From contig JAFACY010000130.1 of NCBI GenBank assembly GCA_023425285.1, positions 1 to 9,202 of the forward strand: 9,202 bases of DNA, read 5' to 3'. The position numbers were made by a program, and so were the translations under genes. Each line of letters begins with the position of its first letter. Position 1 is the stretch's first letter. Of this stretch, positions 5,127 to 9,202 are shown piece by piece. The DNA is from Bacillota bacterium (lineage in GTDB: Bacteria > Bacillota > Clostridia > Tissierellales > Sedimentibacteraceae). The notes beneath the pieces were generated by a model that searched no databases, was not told the origin of the DNA, and saw nothing but the letters and a program-made list of their open reading frames with translations.

Positions 5127-6443
5127 TTAGGGATGTGCTCTGCGTCGTATTGCAATCAGCATAGAAAACGCCACACATGCGGTTATTGCTTCACTCAGTG
5201 AATGACATATCCATATGGCTCCGCTGCCGAAAAATACGGGGAGAATCATGATAAAAACAGGCGGAGCAATGAGGCTTCGCATAAGAGATACACTCATAGC
5301 CTGCTTTGTAACCTGAGTAGACTGCCAGAATGAAATCATTAAAATATTAAAGCCTGCAAGGAAAAATCCGCTGAAATATACCAGGCTTTTGCTCTCTGCA
5401 AATGAAATCAATTCTATATCCTCAGGTGTAAAGACGGAAAAGAAATCCCGTGCAAAGAAAACAATGAGCACATAGCAAACAACACCTGTGCTTAAAAATA
5501 TCTTAGCTGCAAATGAAAGCATATCACGGTTCCGCCTTGTCTCTCCCGTACCGGTAAAGTAACTGAAAACCGGCTGCAGTCCTTCTGCCATCCCCAGAAA
5601 TATAGTGAGAATAATCAGCATCAGGTAGCCTATAACCAAGTAAGCTGCAAGCCCGATTTCACCATAACCATTCTTTATGATGGCAATATTATAGATAAAA
5701 GTTATGATACCGATGGTAAATTCCATAATAAAAGAAGGAAAGCCTAACACAAAAATCTGTCGTATGCTCCTGTCGTCCATGTGAACCCTTGCAAAGTACA
5801 AGCTGCCCTTTTTCTGCAGAAAATGCGGCAATAAAATTATAACACTGAAGATCGGTCCCAAAGCGGTAGCCAATGCAGCTCCGGCAATCCCCATATTTAA
5901 CGGATACATAAAGACATAGTCCAAAACAATATTGGAAACTGAACCAAATGCAAGTGCAAACATTGCCAGCTTAGGTCTACCGTCATTTCTGACAAGTCCT
6001 CCCAATAAAAAGCTGAACAGCAGGAACGGAGAAAATGTAATAATATACCACAAATATTTTACAGCTGCTTTATGAATTTTAGGCGTAGATCCTAAAAGCT
6101 CCGCCAGTGGATTGATAAAAACATTACCCAATACGACAATCAAAATACTTATAGCTCCCAGCACCCATATTGCAATATTGAATATCCTGACAGCCTCTTT
6201 TTTATTCTTTTTCCCGATATAATTGGAAATCATAATCCCTGCACCGGATGCAACAGCCATAGAGATGGATAATAGTATTTCAATAAACGGAACAGATACT
6301 GCCGCAGCTGCCATTGCATCTCTTCCCAGACGGTTACCGATAAAAACACCATCCACAATCAGATAAACAGAGTTAAACAGTAACCCGATCATCTGCGGGA
6401 TTGCATATTTTCTGAATAGTGTACTTGTTTTTCCTTCATACAT
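5127..6443 (-). CDS. MATE-family multidrug/cation efflux transporter
   Basis: The product is 438 residues, typical for MATE proteins, with about 12 hydrophobic helices in two similar halves. Family signatures are the N-terminal KYAIPQMIGLLFNSVYLIVD followed by GVFIGNRLG (about 11-39), GAGIMISNYIGKKNKKEA, LVRNDGRPKLAM with NIVLDYVFMY in the first half, and GMAEGLQPVFSYFTG in the second half, as in the DinF/MepA-type branch. Such pumps expel cationic drugs or metabolites from the cytoplasm with Na+ or H+ antiport; the substrate cannot be read from the sequence. The ATG at 6443 has AAGGAGGT five bases upstream. The gene has its own promoter and a leader terminator. It lies upstream of, and on the same strand as, the guanidine-riboswitch operon, so a related role is possible but unproven. 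Confidence 0.95.
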   Translation of the reverse strand: MYEGKTSTLFRKYAIPQMIGLLFNSVYLIVDGVFIGNRLGRDAMAAAAVSVPFIEILLSISMAVASGAGIMISNYIGKKNKKEAVRIFNIAIWVLGAISILIVVLGNVFINPLAELLGSTPKIHKAAVKYLWYIITFSPFLLFSFLLGGLVRNDGRPKLAMFALAFGSVSNIVLDYVFMYPLNMGIAGAALATALGPIFSVIILLPHFLQKKGSLYFARVHMDDRSIRQIFVLGFPSFIMEFTIGIITFIYNIAIIKNGYGEIGLAAYLVIGYLMLIILTIFLGMAEGLQPVFSYFTGTGETRRNRDMLSFAAKIFLSTGVVCYVLIVFFARDFFSVFTPEDIELISFAESKSLVYFSGFFLAGFNILMISFWQSTQVTKQAMSVSLMRSLIAPPVFIMILPVFFGSGAIWICHSLSEAITACVAFSMLIAIRRRAHP

Positions 6444-6461
6444 AGTATACCTCCTTAAAAT

Positions 6462-6492
6462 AAAAAAAGGTCTGCGTTGTGTAACGCAGGCC
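6462..6492 (-). terminator. Attenuator terminator in the MATE leader
   Basis: On the minus strand GGCCTGCGTT, a four-base ACAC loop and AACGCAGACC form a 10-bp stem with one C-A mismatch, directly followed by seven T. It ends about 6 bases before the AAGGAGGT of the MATE gene and downstream of its promoter, so it would stop transcription before the gene unless prevented. Confidence 0.85.
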
Positions 6493-6521
6493 TACTACAC
6501 GAAAACCAAACCCCGGCGGGT
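6469..6521 (-). promoter_or_regulatory. Antiterminator and competing hairpin in the MATE leader
   Basis: In the minus-strand RNA, GGUUUG (6507-6512), GUU (6504-6506) and GUGUA (6496-6500) can pair with CAGACC (6469-6474), AAC (6476-6478) and UACAC (6479-6483): 14 pairs with a three-base and a one-base bulge. This uses up the 3' arm of the terminator. A short ACCC-GCCG-GGGU hairpin (6510-6521) overlaps the first antiterminator bases and could compete with it. I do not recognise a known aptamer in the roughly 80-base leader, nor a convincing leader peptide. Confidence 0.6.
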
Positions 6522-6554
6522 AAATATTATCAGTATATTTTTATATATTAAAGC

Positions 6555-6583
6555 ATTGTAATCTACCTTGTATGAAAAGTCAA
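6555..6583 (-). promoter_or_regulatory. MATE gene promoter
   Basis: On the minus strand TTGACT (6578-6583), a 17-base spacer and TACAAT (6555-6560) give a predicted start near 6548. That places the whole attenuator in the leader. Confidence 0.75.
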
Positions 6584-6603
6584 ACTAATTTTCAAAATAT
6601 TTT

Positions 6604-6616
6604 CATTCCCGGAATG
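6604..6616. repeat. CATTCC-C-GGAATG palindrome upstream of the MATE promoter
   Basis: Perfect 6-bp arms lie around a single C, about 20 bases upstream of the MATE -35 box. The position would suit an activator site. No regulator gene for it is visible in the window. Confidence 0.35.
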
Positions 6617-6633
6617 CCTAATATGGAAAAATA

Positions 6634-6699
6634 TATCCGGACACCTCTTCGGCGGATACCATATCAGTTACAGTATAATCAGATATTTACCTACGTCAA
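6634..6699 (-). promoter_or_regulatory. Second upstream promoter followed by a hairpin with T tract
   Basis: On the minus strand TTGACG (6694-6699), a 16-base spacer and TATACT (6672-6677) predict a start near 6665. About 7 bases later comes TATCCG...CGGATA (arms 6653-6658 and 6634-6639; two further C-G pairs are possible inside), followed by TATTTTTCC. This could be a tandem MATE promoter with a pause or terminator site, or a very short RNA. The stem is weak and no family is recognised. The rest of the 6444-6816 gap holds the MATE leader and the promoter of the next gene. Confidence 0.35.
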
Positions 6700-6753
6700 A
6701 AAACTAATTCCAGCTTTCTCTTAAGAGTTGTAATTGATTTGGTATCCTCATAT

Positions 6754-6782
6754 TTGAAAAATAAATAAATATGTTGTAAAAT
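6754..6782 (+). promoter_or_regulatory. Promoter of the HEPN-like gene
   Basis: TTGAAA (6754-6759), a 17-base spacer and TAAAAT (6777-6782) predict a start near 6789, about 28 bases before the GTG start codon. Confidence 0.7.
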
Positions 6783-6816
6783 GTGATTAACAGTATTTGA
6801 ATAAGGGGTGGTTTGT

Positions 6817-8481
6817 GTGAAGAAAGAGTCTGAAAATATAAAGAGAGCTACAAATGTCGGAGATATAATTGAAGTCCATAAAAGAGCAATAAAGTTAGTA
6901 ACTGTAAATTGGAATGGCAGAAAACTGAAAATACCTGTTTACTATAGTATGAATGCTTCAATCGCTTATGAAAAGGCTTTTGAAGAAACAAGAAATTATA
7001 GAAAGTCATTTTGTATAATGGTTCTGAAAATAATAAATAATAATAAAAAGCTTATTTATTCTGAAGACGATTTTCCTTTTCTTAATTTTGATGATATAGA
7101 AAGCTTTTCAGATGATGACCTGAAAAAAATGGGTGAAGAGATTATATATAGTTCAGATGATTTCAAGGAATTTGAAGAAGAGATATCTGAAAAAAATAAT
7201 GACTTCTTTACAAAATTCCACCATATACATAAAAAAGAAACAGAAAAATATAAAGAACATACGAAAAAAATATCTGAGCAATTGAAGCCTAAATTATATT
7301 TTGCTGATCACTATAAAAATTTATTACCAAGCATGGACTTAGTATCAAAAATGAGTAGAATAGCAGAAATAGCGAGACCCCATTTGGTTGATATGACGAT
7401 GTATCAAAATATTATGGGGAATTCTTCACTAACTGAATTGGCTGCAACTGCAAGCAAAATGCAAAATATAATAGGAACATATATTGAAGTTATTAATCCA
7501 ATACAAATCAAATCGTTAATATCAATGTCTTCTGCATTAACCCCATCAATAAATATCTATAATGAAACAATCAGAAACTATTATTCTGAAATTAAGGTTA
7601 TAAAAGATATATTGCAGCCAATCAACATGGAATATGTCAGAAAAGTATTTGAAGAGCAAGAAGCACTTAAAAATGTTATGAGCAGCGGTGTTCAGAACCA
7701 TATACAAATATTCGGGGCAGAATTAAACAAAATACTTAACTTTACACATTATGACAAGCTATATAATTTTGCATATGTGCAGCAGGATATCATTAGTAAA
7801 ATAAGACCATTTTTATTTGAAACACAAGAGATTCTATTTGCAAGAAAAAATATCAGTAAGAACTTAAATAAAAAGGCAGAGACCATGTTGCAGTTTGGAT
7901 GGTGGTTTACAAGCTCACTATCTATAGAAGTAATTGATTATATCTATGAAAACAAGGAGACGCTGAAACAAAATGATGTTGATGATATAATATCTGATTA
8001 TTATAGAGCTGATGAGTACAAAGAACTTGAAGATATAATAAACGGATGGAATGAATCAGAGTGCTTTAATAAATGGGGAAAGAAGGTTAAGGATGCTTTC
8101 TATGCTCATAAATTACAAATGTACTCTCTGTCGGTTCCGGTGTGGGCACTAATGATTGAGGGTATTATACGGGATTTTATGAGGGAAAATTATGATATAA
8201 CAGCATTTAAATTTGGAATTTTGTATAACAATTTTAAGGAGAGGGCAAAGGAATTAGATGAATTTATTGTCACTTATGCTTTTAATTGTATGGATTCCTT
8301 CTATGTTAGATTTAACCCTGAAAAGCCTGAAGGAGTTCATGATTTTAGCAGACATAAAATATTTCATGGACAGTCTGACAACTATGATACTGAAATAAAT
8401 TCATTGAAATTGATAATGTATATAGACGAACTGTTCTATATGGTATCATCTCTAAAAAGGGCATCAATCTTATCATCATAA
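6817..8481 (+). CDS. Uncharacterised large protein with C-terminal HEPN-like R-x4-H motif (candidate abortive-infection/defence protein)
   Basis: The product is 554 residues from the GTG at 6817, chosen because AAGGGGTG lies six bases upstream; the in-frame GTG at 6808 would lie within that binding site. I do not recognise the full-length family. The N-terminal about 90 residues look like a small mixed domain ending in acidic SEDDFPFLNFDDIESFSDDD. Residues of about 100-150 are very rich in K and E and probably form a long helix or coiled coil. The middle is helical. Near the C-terminus, SVPVWALMIEGIIRDFM precedes SRHKIFHGQSDNY, where Arg512 and His517 form the R-x4-H pattern used by HEPN ribonucleases. 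It is then followed by INSLKLIMYIDELF, the usual helix after RHxxxHG in related-looking proteins. RNA cleavage is inferred. It lies 16 bases before the promoter of a MazF-type toxin-antitoxin pair, which fits a defence role. Base use is AT-rich, more so than in the minus-strand operon. Confidence 0.85.
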   Translation: MKKESENIKRATNVGDIIEVHKRAIKLVTVNWNGRKLKIPVYYSMNASIAYEKAFEETRNYRKSFCIMVLKIINNNKKLIYSEDDFPFLNFDDIESFSDDDLKKMGEEIIYSSDDFKEFEEEISEKNNDFFTKFHHIHKKETEKYKEHTKKISEQLKPKLYFADHYKNLLPSMDLVSKMSRIAEIARPHLVDMTMYQNIMGNSSLTELAATASKMQNIIGTYIEVINPIQIKSLISMSSALTPSINIYNETIRNYYSEIKVIKDILQPINMEYVRKVFEEQEALKNVMSSGVQNHIQIFGAELNKILNFTHYDKLYNFAYVQQDIISKIRPFLFETQEILFARKNISKNLNKKAETMLQFGWWFTSSLSIEVIDYIYENKETLKQNDVDDIISDYYRADEYKELEDIINGWNESECFNKWGKKVKDAFYAHKLQMYSLSVPVWALMIEGIIRDFMRENYDITAFKFGILYNNFKERAKELDEFIVTYAFNCMDSFYVRFNPEKPEGVHDFSRHKIFHGQSDNYDTEINSLKLIMYIDELFYMVSSLKRASILSS

Positions 8482-8497
8482 AACGAATCTTAATATG

Positions 8498-8526
8498 TTG
8501 ACATAATTGATGGTTAATCATATAAT
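8498..8526 (+). promoter_or_regulatory. Consensus promoter of the toxin-antitoxin pair
   Basis: TTGACA (8498-8503), 17 bases and TATAAT (8521-8526) match the sigma-A consensus at all 12 positions. The predicted start near 8533 leaves only about 12 bases before the antitoxin ATG, with the ribosome binding site at the very 5' end. Confidence 0.85.
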
Positions 8527-8543
8527 AAAAATGAGGTGATTAA
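8514..8543. promoter_or_regulatory. Likely autoregulatory operator of the toxin-antitoxin pair
   Basis: TTAATCA (8514-8520) and TGATTAA (8537-8543) form a perfect 7-bp inverted repeat with 16 bases between. They flank the -10 box and the start point. A ribbon-helix-helix antitoxin bound here would shut off its own promoter, as is usual for such pairs. Binding is inferred. Confidence 0.5.
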
Positions 8544-8544
8544 T

Positions 8545-8811
8545 ATGAACAACAAAAAAACGGTCAGATATACCGCAACCTTGACTGAAGAAACCTTTGA
8601 AGAATTAAAATTTCTTGTAAAAGAAAAACAAGTACCTTCAATAAACTATGCAATAAAGAAAGCAATTGATGATTATTTAGAACAGACTAAGAAACTTGAG
8701 TATGACAAACTTATGTCTGAAGCAGGAAAAGATAAAGATTTTTTGATGAGAACAATCCAATGCTCAGAAGATTTCAATGAAATAGATAATGAGGTGGCAG
8801 GAGAATGGTAA
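8545..8811 (+). CDS. Ribbon-helix-helix antitoxin of a MazF-type pair
   Basis: The product is 88 residues from the ATG at 8545, with GAGGTGA five bases upstream; a GTG at 8536 is in frame but lies inside that binding site. Residues 5-47 fit a ribbon-helix-helix fold: a short strand (TVRYTATL), helix A (TEETFEELKFLVKEK) and helix B (SINYAIKKAIDDYLEQ). That part would form a dimer and bind DNA. The acidic C-terminal half (about 50-88) is likely the flexible part that wraps and blocks the toxin. It overlaps the toxin gene by 7 bases (ATGGTAA), so the two are translationally coupled with the antitoxin first. Confidence 0.88.
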   Translation: MNNKKTVRYTATLTEETFEELKFLVKEKQVPSINYAIKKAIDDYLEQTKKLEYDKLMSEAGKDKDFLMRTIQCSEDFNEIDNEVAGEW

Positions 8812-9149
8812 ACAAGTGGGAAATTTATTTTTGCTCCCTTGACCCGGTCCAAGGGAGCGAACAGCGTGGCATGCGACCAGTACTTATTATATCAAATAAT
8901 GCAGTTAATCATAATCTTCCTGTATCAACCGTTCTTCCTTTTTCCAGTATTAAAACAGGAAGTAAGATATATCCCACTGAAGTAGCACTATCAACAGAAG
9001 CAACAGGACTGCAAAAACCATCTGTAGCAATGATACATCAAATACGTACTGTTTCTCACAACAGATTGCTAAATAAGATTGGTGATGTAGACGATATAGA
9101 GATAAGAGAGAAAATTTTACAAGCATGCAGAAACTACTTTGAAATCTGA
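8805..9149 (+). CDS. mazF: MazF/PemK-family endoribonuclease toxin
   Basis: The product is 114 residues, the usual MazF size. Family motifs are the N-terminal strand KWEIYFCSLDPVQGSEQ, then RGMRPVLIISNNAVN (21-35), which contains the conserved Arg-Pro of the active site. STVLPFSSIK (41-50) supplies a serine at about the place where many MazF proteins have their catalytic threonine, and SVAMIHQIRTVSHNRL (73-88) follows. MazF toxins cut mRNA at short sequences and stop growth when the labile antitoxin is lost. GAGGTGG lies seven bases before the ATG, inside the antitoxin gene. No terminator is visible in the remaining 53 bases. Confidence 0.93.
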   Translation: MVNKWEIYFCSLDPVQGSEQRGMRPVLIISNNAVNHNLPVSTVLPFSSIKTGSKIYPTEVALSTEATGLQKPSVAMIHQIRTVSHNRLLNKIGDVDDIEIREKILQACRNYFEI

Positions 9150-9202
9150 CAGAGTTCGTGTGTTATTGAATTATAGTTGTAGTAATATAAATAAAGACCT
9201 AA

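Noticed and set aside
5103..5130. Repeated GGGGCTT segments after the MATE stop codon, considered as a terminator
   Set aside because: They are direct, not inverted, repeats and no stem with a T tract forms; MATE termination here stays unexplained.
6491..6548. Leader peptide in the MATE leader (frame ending GTG TAG at about 6495-6500 on the minus strand)
   Set aside because: There is no ATG/GTG/TTG start with a spaced ribosome binding site; ribosome-mediated attenuation is not supported by the sequence.
1..9202. CRISPR arrays, tRNAs, rRNAs, insertion sequences
   Set aside because: No regularly spaced repeats, cloverleaf-like sequence with CCA context, or transposase-like frames were seen by eye; a tRNAscan or IS search was not possible.

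Overview
The window looks like a piece of chromosome from a low-GC Firmicute, most likely a member of the Clostridia. The evidence is the AT-rich sequence, the strong AAGGAGG-type ribosome binding sites, the sigma-A type promoters with 17-bp spacers, the TTG/GTG starts, a guanidine-I (ykkC) riboswitch and the kinds of proteins encoded. No rRNA, tRNA, CRISPR array or intact insertion sequence is visible. This taxonomic call is inference; no database was searched.

Left part (1-2820). The window opens inside an ACR3-type arsenite efflux gene, of which only the C-terminal half is present. Convergent to it is a conserved-looking gene of unknown function (598-1416, minus). Divergent from that gene is a promoter with a near-consensus LexA/DinR box at its expected start point. 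The box is followed by a decayed Bro-family (phage antirepressor-like) gene carrying a frameshift, an internal deletion and a lost C-terminus, and then by an intact dinD (DNA-damage-inducible protein D). A strong symmetrical hairpin (2794-2820) separates dinD from the convergent operon to its right.

Middle part (2830-6660, all minus strand). Read in the direction of transcription, this contains a MATE efflux pump, then a consensus promoter, a guanidine-I riboswitch with a terminator-type expression platform, and three genes. These encode a free-standing B3/4 (PheRS editing-like) domain protein, a NimA-like pyridoxamine-phosphate-oxidase-fold flavoprotein and a 250-residue protein I do not recognise. 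The gene content is not the usual SMR exporter or urea-carboxylase set under guanidine control. A free-standing B3/4 protein next to a possible flavin reductase suggests, as a hypothesis, defence against a guanidino compound such as canavanine. The MATE gene has its own promoter and a separate leader attenuator with a clear terminator and a mutually exclusive antiterminator; I do not recognise its signal.

Right part (6754-9149, plus strand). A 554-residue protein of unknown family carries a C-terminal HEPN-like R-x4-H motif. It is followed by a type II toxin-antitoxin pair (ribbon-helix-helix antitoxin and MazF/PemK toxin, overlapping by 7 bp) with a perfect consensus promoter and an inverted repeat that is a likely autoregulatory operator. 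Together these look like a small defence/toxin island. The last 53 bases hold no gene or terminator that I can see.
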